This document shows positions 44,949-55,309 of a DNA stretch of 64,000 bases, piece by piece (position 1 is the first letter of the stretch; each line of letters opens with the position of its first letter). Location: the NCBI GenBank assembly GCA_038380435.1, contig JAWZYU010000019.1, positions 29,599,801 through 29,663,800 on the forward strand. The letters run 5' to 3'. This DNA comes from Ryuthela nishihirai. Lineage: Eukaryota > Arthropoda > Arachnida > Araneae > Heptathelidae. The notes beneath the pieces are model-generated. The model was not told where the DNA came from. It made no database searches and saw nothing but the letters and a program-made list of their open reading frames with translations. A program made the position numbers and the translations under genes.

Positions 44949-45139
44949 AAACAAAAAAAAATAAATTAATTAATTAATAACAAATCAGGCAGCTGCGCGT
45001 ACGATAACTATGTAAGAATCCGGCAACACAGGTCCACACACACGCGGGCATCTACATCTCTCACTTACACTCAGTCGCTTTCAAGTATCTGTTGCGTGTA
45101 GTGTATTAATTAAAATTCTACTGAAAAACTACCCATAAA

Positions 45140-46891
45140 ATGTTTAGTAAAAGGAAAATGCCTTCTTCTACAGATATGCCAGCTAAAAGGTCAAGGAAAA
45201 TTATTGATTTAGAGTGTAAAATGAAATTTATCCAGAAGTATGATAAGTGGAAAGAAAGTGAATACGATATCACGTGACTTGAAGCTATCACATTCCACGA
45301 TATCGACGATACTTAAGCACAAGTAGAGAATTCGAGAAGCTGTGAAAGGTTCTGTATCTATGAAGTCTACAATTTTAACCAAACAACGATAGGGACTCAT
45401 ACATGAAATGGAGAAATTGTTGTTTATGTGGATGGAAGATTTAATACAAAAAAATACACCCATGAGCCTTCGCACAGTGCAAGCAAAGGCTGGAAGTCTG
45501 TTTCAAAGTTTAAAATCACGCGCCGGAGACGATTACGAAGAAAAATTTCAGGCTAGTGCTGGGTGGTATAAACGTTTTAAAAAAAAAGATTTGTTTGCAT
45601 AATGTACGTATCACAGGGGAAACAGGAAGGGCAGATGAAGATGGATCCCAAATATTCGTTGATAGTTTCGACTCTTTAATCAAATAAGAAGGTTATCTAC
45701 CGGAACAAATATTCAACGTAGATGAAACCGGCTTGCAATGGAAACGCATGCCTAATCGTACGTACATACACCAAGAAGCAAAAAGGATGCCAGGACTCAA
45801 GCTTTTAAGGATCGGTTGACTTTGTTGCTTGGTGGGAATGCCGCCGTTTTTAAGTTGTAACCTTTTCTCATTTATCGTTCAGAAAACCCTCGTGCATTTC
45901 AGCACATCAACAAGCACACACTGCTCGTTTACTACCGTTCAAACCCTAAAGCTTGGATGATTCAAGCACTGTTCGAAGACTGGGTCATTCCCCAGGCTCG
46001 TGAATATTGTGCGGAGAGAGGTATCCATTTCAAGATTTTATTGATTATGGACAATGCCCCTAGCCACAGATGAGGAGTCATCTGGATGATCTTCAACATG
46101 ATGTTAGAGTGGTTTTTATGCCACCTAACACAACCGCTCTCATTCAACCCATCGATCAGTGTGCTATTTCAACATTCAAGACTCACTACCTCAGAACGAC
46201 ATTCGCACAAGCCATCGAAGCGATAGATTCTGATGCTGATATATCATCGAAGCGATATATTCTGATGCTGATATTCCAAAAGTCTTTGCGAGACTTTTGG
46301 AAGCAATACAACAAGACTATTTCGACCGCATGGGAATGTGTAACAAAGAATTGTATGTCGGGGATTTGGAAAAAGTGTTTAAAATGTTATACGAATACAT
46401 TTGAAGGATTTGAAAAAAGAGAGGAACTGGAAGTGATTATAGAAAAAATAGTTAAACTTGCAAAAAATCTTAAATTAGAATGTGAAATAGAAGACTTAGA
46501 GGAGTTGCTAGATTGTCACACAAAAGAACTTTCAGATGAAGAGTTGATTGAATTGGAAGCACAGAGAGTGGCAGAAGAAAAAGTGAGAGAGAAAGAAGAG
46601 AAAGAAGAAGAGGAGCCAGAAAAGAAATTCACTGCAAAGGGTTTATTAGATTCTTTTTCGCAATTGAATAAAACTCTCGCCAGTTTCGAAGCAATGGACC
46701 CTAATGTCGAACGATTCACAAAGGTTGAACGTATCATTCAACTATGTCTTGTTATCGTGAGTTATATGAAGAAAAAAAGAAACAAACTGTTCAAACAAAG
46801 CTCAGCATGTTCCTCATCAAGAAAATATCTCCTACCTCAATCCAAGAACATGACCCTGACGATCCACAACCCAGCACAAGCAAAGATATAA
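45140..46891 (+). pseudogene. Tigger transposase 2, broken in its first half
   Basis: Begins MFSKRKMPSSTDMPAKRSRK. A helix-turn-helix region follows with shifts and stops, then a second DNA-binding domain (LFMWMEDLIQKNTPMSLRTV, 45408-45600). NVDETGLQWKRMP lies near 45718 (first catalytic D), LLIMDNAPSHR near 46042 (second) and PPNTTALIQPIDQCAISTFK near 46120-46180 (third). The last 273 codons (46070-46891) are open through an acidic, coiled-coil-like tail (EEKVREKEEKEEEEPEKKF). A 30-odd-base tandem duplication (ATCGAAGCGATA..GCTGATAT) sits at about 46215-46275. The protein was a cut-and-paste transposase acting at TA; this copy is inactive. Confidence 0.92.
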
Positions 46892-47312
46892 AATTTACAA
46901 AATCAATTTTTAATTTATTAATTTTTACATTAATTTTGAATTGCATTTTTGTGTTTACAGTACAGCAGTGACTCCCAACCTTTTCTGGACCATCGCCCCC
47001 TTTAGAAGAGAACAAAAATTTCAACGCCCCCCTAGTCCATAATAGTTAATTTTATATGAAATATTAAAATATTGTTGCATATTATCTGTACCTAATTTAT
47101 CTGTTTATTTATCTATTAAAATCATAAAGCAGAAATTAATAAAACGACAACCAAATGTACAATAAAATTGTTTATTAAAATTTTAAAAATAAACACACAA
47201 TCAATAAGAAATAAAAAATAATGAGATAAACACAAAATTAATAATAAATAAAAAAAAATAATGAGATGGTTGAGGCTGGTGGAGTGTTAACAATTTGTTA
47301 ATGTCGGGTTCC

Positions 47313-47375
47313 AATTTCGTTAACATCAATCGCAGATCGCCATCGTGGCGATCTGCGATTGATGTTAACGAAATT
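47313..47375. repeat. perfect palindrome, 30-bp arms, 3-nt spacer
   Basis: AATTTCGTTAACATCAATCG plus CAGATCGCCA, spacer TCG, then the exact reverse complement. No mismatch in 30 bp. It is inside the hAT element, downstream of its transposase frame. Confidence 0.95.
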
Positions 47376-47416
47376 ACAAAAAAATAAAAAAATAATTTAT
47401 TTTTTTTGTTTCCACC

Positions 47417-47480
47417 AAGGAAGAGGAAATCGTTCGTACAGGCACCTTGCAGACGGAGATTGGGTATCTCTCCGGTACTA
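47417..47480 (+). repeat. 64-bp fragment related to 44741-44948
   Basis: AAGAGGAAATCGTTCGTACA then CAGACGGAGATTGGGTATCT and CTCCGGTACTA match the 44741-44948 insertion, inverted, with about 9 bp missing after GTACAGGC. It abuts the end of the hAT transposase frame. Confidence 0.8.
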
Positions 47481-49166
47481 AAGTAAAGTGATATGTAGTC
47501 TGTTCCTCTTCTTTGACAGTAAATTAGCTACTGCACTGAATCCACGCTCAGCCATATAGGACGAAGGAAATGCGATTAAAAACTTCTGTACTATTGCACA
47601 CAATCCAGGGTAGAGAACTGGTATTGATATTTGAAGCCAGAACTCTTGGTATCCATGTTTGAATTTTACTTTGAGTACTTCATTAGTCGTGAGTTCTAAG
47701 AGTTCCTCTTCCAAATTTGATGATTCTTCAGTATCTGTGTTTGCGAAAGGATCTAAAACCCAACTCGTTATATTCATGTTTAAAATATCTTGGAAACGCT
47801 GCGTAAAATCAACATGAAGAACTTCCAAGTGTTGGCAGTTAGTAAGTAAATCTTCCGGTTTTGCAGAGACTGCTGATAATGTGGGAAAGTGGTTGTATTC
47901 ACCTCTACCCAGATTTCGTTTGAATAGAATAAATTTTCCCGCAAAAGCAGCTATGACGTTTTTTGTTTTAATTAAATTCAACTCATCACCTTGCAATTGT
48001 AAATTAACTTGATTAAATATTTTAAACAGGTCTGTCAAATAAGCGATGTCATTTTTTGACGTAATCAGGTTTTCGCGCAATTTTTCGTCTCTGTCTTCAA
48101 GAAAGTCCAGTACTGAGTCAGATTGAAAAAACGATTCAGACAAACACCTTTAGAGAGCCAACGTACTTCTGTGTGCAGCAGCAAGCGATTGAAATCTTCA
48201 TCATTTTCATTACAAAGCTTACCAAATAATCGGTCATTCAATGAATTGCTTCTAATCTTATTGATTGCTTTAATAACGAAATGGAGCGACGTATGCGACG
48301 TTCATTCAAATTTTTTGCAACCAAATGTTGACGATGAATAATACAATGTACAGCGAGTACATTTGGTACTGCTTGTTTCAAATGCGCTATGAAACCCTTA
48401 TGACGCCCTGTCATTGCTGGAGCACCATCAGTAGCAGCAGACAAAATATTGCAAATAGGAATTTCTTTCTCTTGAAAAAACTTTTGCATGGTATTAAATA
48501 TAGATTCTCCCTTTGTATCACATTCCAAATTTTTTAGCAAATAATAACTCTTCATGAATTTTTTTCCTCTTTTATAAATCGTACGTATGATAAGAGTAGA
48601 GCTTCGTTATTTGGTAGAGTTGATTCATCGAGTTGAATGGAAAATTTGCACGTCTTTAAGTAATCACATAATGATATTTCAACGCCTTTTGCCATTTCAT
48701 CTATTCTTCTTTGCACTGAATTATTACTGAGAGGAATTTTTTTGATGATATCTGACGGTGTCTAATGATGAAGGAGCAGTTTTTAATATCTCTTTGACTG
48801 CCGGCAAAATTAATTCCTCGCCAATTGTGTGTGGTTTTCCTGCTTTTGCGATTAACAATGAAACGTTATATGAGGCTCATAGTCCATCATCATCTTGTTT
48901 AGAAGACGACGCAAAAAGGTTTGACATAGTTGGCTGTTTTAAATATTGCTTTTCCAGTTCTTGAAAATAGGATAAATCTTTGTTCTTCTTATCAGCATGC
49001 ATTTTATTTAAAGGCTCTTATAGCCTAGAAGGTTTCATAGCTTCATTTGAAAACACTTTTCGGCAAATTAAACACATAGGTAATGATTGGTTTGTAGGAG
49101 AGTACGTAAATCCATATTTCAAATACTGTACTGCCGGCATTTCTTTTTAGGTATAGATTCAGACAT
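47478..49166 (-). pseudogene. hAT transposase (ZBED5/SCAND3-like), broken
   Basis: Starts MSESIPKKKCRQ at 49166. A BED-type zinc-finger region follows after a frameshift (YLKYGFTYSPTNQSLPMCL, EAMKP.., HADKKNKDLSYFQ). The middle has FSIQLDEST near 48620 and NILSAATDGAPAMTGRHKG near 48420, the region that holds a catalytic aspartate in hAT transposases. VHCIIHRQHLVAKNL lies near 48345. The 221-codon C-terminal frame (48143-47478) contains FPSSYMAERGFSAVANLLSK, the hAT dimerisation motif, and ends RNRLHITLL. At least three frameshifts and several stops (near 49110, 48780, 48180) inactivate it. The protein family recognises hAT ends and inserts with 8-bp duplications. Confidence 0.9.
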
Positions 49167-49669
49167 TTTCAAATACAAATTAACTTCTCAACAGATTTAT
49201 AGATAGTTATAAAAATAATGTATATAATGACTTCTAACACTTATCACTCACGACTATTTATCACGGCGAAGCACATAAAAATAATAAAACATTCCTAGAG
49301 CTATCGCTTTTATAGATTTGATTTTGTGCACGCATTAACTTGTATGTTTGCGATGCTGGCGCACTTGCTCCGTAAACAAGTCATTTCAAGCTCCCATATT
49401 CTTGTCGAAACATGTTAAATTGCATGAACCGCGTGTTTGCCTACCAACTTGCAAGGACTTGTCACCGTCAATCTATTCTAAACTAACACATTAGGTATAG
49501 GTATACCTAATGCTAATTTAAAAATGCTTATTAACGCGATAAGAATAAGATAATTTACATAGCTAGATAAAATATTTATTCATGAAAACAGGTATTTTCA
49601 AAGTATTTTATTATATTAAAAAAATAATTATAAAAAAATATATTAAATATAATAAATTTATTATTATTA

Positions 49670-50190
49670 TATTATTATTGCATCAAGGTTGATTTGCCTA
49701 TCAGGACGGACACACATGTCCAACATAATAAGCCTGATATAGTAGTGCATGTAAAGGTATTGAATGAGATTACAATTATTAAAGTAGGAATAACATCTTA
49801 GGATAACCTGCAGACAGTAGAGGTTGAAAAGAAGAGGAAGTATGATCTGCTGGCTAATGAGTTGAGCCAAATTCACAAGTGTAATGGTAATATTATACCT
49901 TATGTTCTGACGTGGGATGGTATTGTAACTACGTACCATAAAGCATATTCAAAGCGACTTGGAATGGGAAAACATATTGAAGCTTATATCCAATCTGTGA
50001 TCTTGAAGAGAACTTTTGAGAGCATCTCAGTCGACTTCAGACGTACCAGTACGCTAGTAGGCGGTACAAGGAACTTATTGTCCAAGCTGCAGTTGAAAAG
50101 CTGTAATGACGGATGAGGTAGTGGATGACCAGAATCACCAGGAAGACACCACAGAATAGAAGAGATAAAAAGGTTGTCACAGAAAATTCC
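49670..50190 (+). pseudogene. R2/R4-type LINE fragment: restriction-like endonuclease
   Basis: Frame 49685-50116 (one in-frame stop at about 49799) reads VDLPIRTDTHVQHNKPDIVV, then EITIIKVGIT, DNLQTVEVEKKRKYDLLANE, YVLTWDGIVTTYHKAYSKRL, IEAYIQSVILKRTFESI. The order RPD/KPD-x-..-E/D-x-K..KY..L..E is that of the PD-(D/E)xK nuclease found C-terminal to reverse transcriptase in R2/R4/Dong-like elements; the catalytic D is in KPD. No RT is present, so it is a 5'-truncated 3' end. It is preceded by a (TTA)n run and followed by TTTATTTATTTATT. It lies inside the hAT, opposite to its transposase. Confidence 0.6.
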
Positions 50191-50539
50191 ATTAAATTTA
50201 TTTATTTATTTGACCGCCCCTCTTGACTGCCTCAACGCCCCCCATTTGCCTCTGGATCCGCTACCGCCCCCATGGAAGGCTCCAGCGCCCACTGGGGGGC
50301 GGTATCGCCCCCGTTGGGAATCTATGCAGTACAGTATGTACAGTATTATTTTTCACATTATGTAGAATATACATAATTATAAATATAGAAGATTATAAAA
50401 ATAAACTATAAATATGATAAAAAGATTAAAAATGATAAAATACTGTTGATAAATATATGACCGACTTACGACCAGATCAACTTACGACCTGTTAGTCAGA
50501 ACGGAAGTCGGTCGTAAGTCGACGACCAAGTGTATATAT

Positions 50540-51065
50540 TGCGCCCTCCAACGGAGGAAAAACTGTGGAAAATTGCAAAATTTTAAACGAATATTCCAAA
50601 CGATGTATTTATGCTAGATATTTCAAATTTTGGTGGTGGTAAGCGAAGCTCATGAGATTTGCATTGTCAAAAATTAGTTGACCAGTGACCTTCAAAGGGA
50701 CCGGAAAAGTACAATTATTTTGTTTCGAGATATATTTGTTCACTTTTAGAGAAAAATGAAAATTTCTCTTTGGGTTGGATAGGTATTGATGAAATATTAT
50801 GATTCGCACTTTCCAAACTCCCAAGAGTTTAAATTTAGCCTTCTAAAAACGAATTTTTTAAAAAAAATTGAGAAATATTAAACGAATATTTCAAGCGACA
50901 TAATAATGGTGGAAATCGATATTCTTATCGTGTAGTGTAAAAGTCATGAGAATTGCATTGACAACAATAAGTTGCCCCATTAAACAATAGGGGCGTGTTA
51001 AGCGTAATCGCTTTGTTTTAAGTTAAAATTGGGAAATTCAGTTTGGTTGGATACGTACTAATAAC
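50540..51065. repeat. uncharacterised dispersed repeat, copy at 50.5 kb
   Basis: TTGCGCCCTCCAACG, AATTGCAAAATTTTAAACGA, ATTTCAAATTTTGGTGGTGG, CATGAGATTTGCATTG and TTTGGGTTGGATAGGTATTG recur in order at about 55310-56100. They appear in part at 39710-40020, where only the ..TTTTTAGAGAAAAATTAAAA..GGTGAAATGCATATT.. part is clear. Within the copy the ~230-bp unit itself repeats twice, so it behaves as a short diverged array. No coding content. Confidence 0.7.
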
Positions 51066-51209
51066 ATATTGTTACGACCAATTAACGTGCTACAATGAAT
51101 TTATGATAAACGCGTCATCAACGCTCGCGTATGCATCAGCGTGAGAATTACGTCACCAATGAAATCGAACGACTTGACAAAATAGAATAAGAAATAAACT
51201 TTTGTTATG

Positions 51210-51589
51210 GGTTGGGTTGTTTTACCTCTGAGCGGCACTTTTTTGCACACCATGGGCTAAATGGCCAGGTCACATGGACCCCGAAGGCTCACAGAATGCT
51301 GGGGGAGGACCCACTGGAACAGCTGTTGGGAGACAGATGGTAGCCTCCCGTCAAAGCCATCCAGCGTGTTCTTTAACGTGCACAGGATATGGCTCTCCCG
51401 CACACGGCGTCCATCCGCCGTCCCATCCGACGGACGGCGGTCTTTCCAAGCCCATCGGTGTCCCCTACTGACCGTGGGCAGGGCGGGGAATTTTCCGGAG
51501 ATATATCTCAACGCTGACCCAGCTGGGACTCGAACCTCGGAACTACAGATTACGAGCCTGGCGCACTACCGACTGAGCCACCCCGCCCC
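51210..51589 (-). mobile_element. SINE1, young full-length copy
   Basis: Consensus-like from GGTTGGGTTG to GAGCCACCCCGCCCC. A perfect 12-bp duplication ACTTTTGTTATG lies at 51198-51209 and 51590-51601. The GGCTTAACG core segment is replaced by a short CGTCCATCCGC variant. Confidence 0.95.
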
Positions 51590-51601
51590 ACTTTTGTTAT
51601 G

Positions 51602-52141
51602 AAGTGCAGTTGAAGTGCAAAAGGAAACGTAGTTGAAATTTTCATGTGACAAAATAATCTAAAAAAGAAGTATTTTATGTGGTGAGTGCGCAGGAGGTTA
51701 AAAGAATTGATTAGTATAGAATTTTGTTAGTAAAACTAGTAAGAAAATACAAAGGATTGTTTACGCTGGTGAAGATTACACAAGAAGCATGGCAATCAAA
51801 ACGAAAAAGTAATATTTTAATCGAATAGACAGCTGGTATTAACTTTCTGTAAGTAAAGTTAATTACTTGATATATACTTATATTTAGTTGTTTAAGATTT
51901 TGTAAGGTTATTCTCGATGGATTGTAGATTATATATATATATTATTATATATATATTCTACATATATGATAAGAACTGGTGGAATTTAGTTTGTATAAAT
52001 GATTTCATCCATACTTTTCTAATAAATTACATTACATTACTCACGCTCAGTTTCATACATTTAATTTGTAACAATATTAGAATTACAATTTTCAGAATTA
52101 TTAGGAAATTTTAATTAGCATTGTTAGAGACCACTAAATAC
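51602..52141. other. no gene recognised; TA microsatellite
   Basis: AT-rich, with a TATATATAT-type microsatellite at about 51929-51957. No frame of interest. Confidence 0.4.
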
Positions 52142-52151
52142 GAAACTTTTG

Positions 52152-52533
52152 GGGTGGCTGAGGTGGCTCAGTTGGTAGCGCGCCAGGCTCGTAATCTGTA
52201 GTTCCCAGGTTCGAGTCCCAACTGGGCCAGCGTTGAGATTTATCTCCGCAAATTCCATCTCCACGGTCAGTAGGGGACACCGATGGGCTTGTAAAGGCAG
52301 CCGTCCGTCGGATGGGACGCTAAGCCATGGTCCCGTGTGCGGGAGAGCCATATCCTGTGCACGTTAAAGAACACGCTGGATGGCTTTGACGGGAGGCTAC
52401 CATCTGTCTCCCAACAGCTGTTCCAGTGGGTCCCCCTCCCCCAGCCTTCTGTGAGCCTTCGGAATCCATGTGACCTGGCCATTTAGCCCATGGTGTACAA
52501 AAAATGTGCCGCTCAGAGGTAAAACAACCCAAT
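52152..52533 (+). mobile_element. SINE1, young full-length copy
   Basis: Starts GGGTGGCTGAGGTGGCTCAG and has intact boxes. The core lacks about 15 bp (CCCGCCCTGCC). Duplication GAAACTTTTG at 52142-52151 and 52534-52543. Confidence 0.95.
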
Positions 52534-52554
52534 GAAACTTTTGACGAATTGCAA

Positions 52555-52740
52555 GCTTCAGTAGTCACTGGAGATGTCCTGTAGACATGGAACTCATGAA
52601 ATAATAAGCTGAAAAAATTTGGTTTTGCCGTGAGTGGGATTCGAACCCGCGTCTCCTAGTAGCATGCCAGACATGCTAACCACTACACCTCAACAGCTAA
52701 CGTTTTTTTCTTCAGCTAGTGTGACATAAACTTCCCCGCA
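52555..52740 (-). mobile_element. SINE3 copy, minus strand
   Basis: The minus-strand head GTTGAGGTGTAGTGGTTAGC, GCATGCTACTAGGAGACGCG and GGGTTCGAATCCCACTCACG has A and B boxes. The body (CAAAACC.., TTTTTTCAGCTTATTATTTC, then CATGAGTTCC) follows, ending near CTACTGAA. The head resembles a tRNA but does not fold convincingly into a functional one. Confidence 0.75.
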
Positions 52741-52751
52741 ATTTTTATTTG

Positions 52752-52845
52752 ATTTTCTTTGTTCGAATCCCATTCACGCCAAAACGAAATCTTTTTTCAG
52801 CTTATTATTTCATTAGTTATTTATTCACATCTCCTGTAATACTTT
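52752..52845 (+). repeat. SINE3 fragment, plus strand
   Basis: TTCGAATCCCATTCACGCCA (B box) then TTTTTTCAGCTTATTATTTC and CACATCTCCTGTAAT. The head before the B box is missing. It forms an inverted pair with the copy at 52555-52740. Confidence 0.7.
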
Positions 52846-53007
52846 ACTTCTGAATTATTGATTTAACTCCATGAGCGTGACTGACACATATTAAATTCCC
52901 TCATATTGAGACAACATAGTTGTCTGTTTCCCGAAAGATGGTGCAAAGAGCGAATCAAATAAAAAAGGTAGAAAATTTTATAAGTCACATTGACTGATAG
53001 AAAAACA

Positions 53008-53125
53008 TAAGCCGTTGATGGTGTAATGGTTAGTACACCGGGCATGTTATTAGAAGTGGATTCAAATCCCACTCACACAAATTCAATTTTTTTTCAGCTT
53101 ATTATTTCATGAATTGTAAGCTTTT
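53008..53125 (+). mobile_element. SINE3 copy, plus strand, 3' truncated
   Basis: GCCGTTGATGGTGTAATGGT, GATTCAAATCCCACTCACAC (B box diverged), then TTTTTTTTCAGCTTATTATT and TCATGAATTG. Confidence 0.75.
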
Positions 53126-53130
53126 CGTTT

Positions 53131-54448
53131 ATCATTATCATGAACAACCTCAAGTATCCATGGGCTAGGGAGGTCCAACCAGACCTTGCAATTTACTTCT
53201 CCAAGCATATCTATCCTGAGCTTCATCTGCTGCATATGCCCACTGCACACCAGTTCTAACAAGGTCCTGTTTGACATTGTCTGCCCGAAGCATCCTAGGT
53301 CTTCCCCTCTTTCTGAGGCCTTTGGGAATACTATTCATAACCCTATTCGCTAATCTATGATTATTCATACGGGCAACATGGTCAAATCAACGGAGTCTCT
53401 CTCTGCACAATATGCTGCTCAAAGGATGTTGGTGACTCCTTTGCCTAATCTTTTCATTACTTACAAAGTTGAACTACTTAGTACCCAAGATACTGCGTAA
53501 GCATCTGGAATCAAAAGCTTCAAGTTTCCTGTTATCTTGTTAACAAAGCGTCCACGTTTCACTACCATAGCTAACCCTAGAAAGAACCAAAATATTACAC
53601 TATCTAATTTTAGTCTTTAGTTGTATACGCCTATTTCTCCACACTCTCCATAAATTTTTAAAAGTCCCGGAAGCAATCTCTATTCGTCTGTTAATCTCTT
53701 GCCACACTTCCCCAGTATCTGTTACATAGCTCCTACGATAATTAAACTGTGACACCTGCTCAAGGATGCAACCATTCAGATTAACTGAATCACAAGTTAT
53801 ATTCTAAAGTGATGAAAATTGGTCAGGAATATATTATATTCCTGACCAATTTTCATCACTTTAGTTTTTTCTCTGTTTATAACCAAACCTACTCTACTAC
53901 CAGTCTCATCAACAGCTCGAATGAAAGAGTTCATCTCATCAACATCATTTGCCAAAATCAAATCATCAATCATCAGCATAATCTAAATCAGAAATTTTCT
54001 TATCTCCAGCCCATTTAAGACCAAAATCTTTCCCTTGAAGTGAATTTCGCATAACATAATCAATAACCAAACTAAAGAGAAAAGAAGACACAATGCATCC
54101 TTGTCGAACACCAGAAGCAATGCGAAACCAATTGCTACAAGCCTTACCAACTCTCACACACGACTCAGTGTTATTATAGAGAACCTTCATTATGTTAATT
54201 AACTTGTCTGATATGCCATACGATCTTACAGTGAACCACAAATTATGACGATCAATAGAATCAAAACCCTTTTTGAAATCAACAAAGCTAGCAACCAAAG
54301 ATTCCTGAAGCTCTAAACATGCCTCAAGAATCTGCTTGAGTGAAAATATCTGATCTAACATCCCATACCACTTCTGAAACCACATTGTTTATCACGCAAT
54401 TCCACACAACCAGAGTCTTAATTCTATTTAAGTACAATCATGCAAAGA
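53131..54448 (-). pseudogene. RTE-like LINE, 5'-truncated copy
   Basis: On the minus strand it matches the last 1.3 kb of the LINE at 57.1-60.7 kb. The sequence FVDFKKGFDSIDRHNLW is followed by GVRQGCIVSSFLFSLVIDYV and SDLDYADD (RT catalytic site), then a frame break. The C-terminus (MNNHRLANRVMNSIPKGLRK, GRPRM, VKQDLV.TGVQWAYAADEAQ) completes it. A 61-bp palindrome (53804-53864) sits where the sister copy encodes KVMKISEAG. The 5' truncation lies within the RT. Confidence 0.93.
53804..53864. repeat. perfect palindrome, 30-bp arms, 1-nt spacer, within the LINE
   Basis: CTAAAGTGATGAAAATTGGT plus CAGGAATATA, one T, then the exact reverse complement. The intact sister LINE at about 59984 has only the single CTAAAGTGATGAAAATT arm. 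Confidence 0.95.
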
Positions 54449-54722
54449 CCATGCTATAAATTTGAAATTTCTGTGATAGTGAGAAGAGATATTCCACTGA
54501 TAGAAAAAAATTGTCCCTTTTGTCAGTGGGGTGTGGGAAACGCTACTCTTTAATTTTAAGGTATAAATGGGGGAAAAAATTTATGTTGCATAAATGTTAA
54601 TAAAATAGTACTATTTGCATTCTTTCCCAATTATTAATTATCTCGTATTAAAACTTTTAAAGAGTGCCAAAGTCGGTAAATGAAAAACTTCATTTTGGTT
54701 CAAAACGAGATTCCCATATTCG

Positions 54723-55108
54723 CCTTGGCCGGGGGTGGCTCAGTCGGTAGTGCGCCAGGCTCGTAATCTGTATTTCCCAGGTTCGAGTCCCAGCTGGGTC
54801 AACGTTGAGATTTATCTCCGCAAAACTCCCCGCCATGCCCACGGTCAGTAGGAGACACCGCTGGACTTGGAAAGGCCGCCGTCCGTCGCATGAGACGTTA
54901 AGCAGTGGCCCCGTGTGCGGGAGAGCCATACACTGTGCACGTTAAATAACACGCTGGATTGTCTTCACGGGAGGCTACCATCTGTCTCCCAACAGCTGTT
55001 CCAGTGGGTCCCCTCTCCCAACCTTCTCTGAGCCTTCGGGGTCCTTGTGATTTGGCCATTTAGCCCATGATGTGCCCAAAAGTGTCGCTCAGAGGTAAAA
55101 CAACCCAA
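54723..55108 (+). mobile_element. SINE1, full length
   Basis: CCGGGGGTGGCTCAGTCGGT to GAGGTAAAACAACCCAA. Duplication CCCATATTCG at 54713-54722 and 55109-55118. It inserted in the uncharacterised AGTGCCAAAGTCGGTAAA.. repeat, another copy of which lies at 56025. Confidence 0.93.
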
Positions 55109-55309
55109 CCCATATTCGAAACATTCGACACAGACGATTTGTATTTTAATTTCTTTAACAAATTGTAAATCTTAGTTTTAAGATTTTATTTTTGTTTTCG
55201 CAAGAATATTATTTTTATTTATTAATAAAAAAGCATTTTACCTGCATTTTTCAGTCGTAAGTTTTTCTTTTTTTTCATCACGTTTTCGAAAATAAAGATA
55301 ATATTTTCA

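Larger units (their letters stand above)
46966..50326 (-). mobile_element. hAT element nested in Tigger 2
   Basis: Exact 8-bp target duplication CAGTACAG at 46958-46965 and 50327-50334. Left terminus CAGTGACTCCCAAC; inverted right terminus CATAGATTCCCAAC. The sub-terminal zones are rich in CGCCCCC on both sides. The 8-bp duplication and the coding content both indicate the hAT superfamily. It lies 75 bp past the Tigger stop codon, in the Tigger 3' region. It carries three later changes: a palindrome (47313-47375), the 64-bp fragment (47417-47480) and a foreign endonuclease fragment (49670-50190). Confidence 0.95.
44676..50532 (+). mobile_element. Tigger/pogo element 2, split by a nested hAT
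   Basis: TA at 44674-44675 and 50533-50534. The left end CAATTTGTCGTCGACTTACG and the inverted right end CACTTGGTCGTCGACTTACG agree at 18 of 20 bases. The sub-terminal TTACGACC motif is repeated at both ends. Subtracting the hAT insertion (46966-50326 plus one 8-bp duplication) leaves about 2.49 kb, close to Tigger element 1 (2.24 kb) plus the ~0.2-kb insertion at 44741-44948. Its ends differ from those of element 1, so it is a different Tigger subfamily. Confidence 0.93.

Noticed and set aside
46516..46737. Minus-strand serine-rich open frame at 46516-46737
   Set aside because: It is the antisense shadow of the acidic coiled-coil tail of the Tigger transposase.
52621..52697. A functional tRNA gene on the minus strand
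   Set aside because: A and B boxes and a GGTTCGAATCC motif are present, but the acceptor and anticodon stems pair poorly, and related copies with a shared non-tRNA tail lie within 400 bp. It is the head of SINE3.
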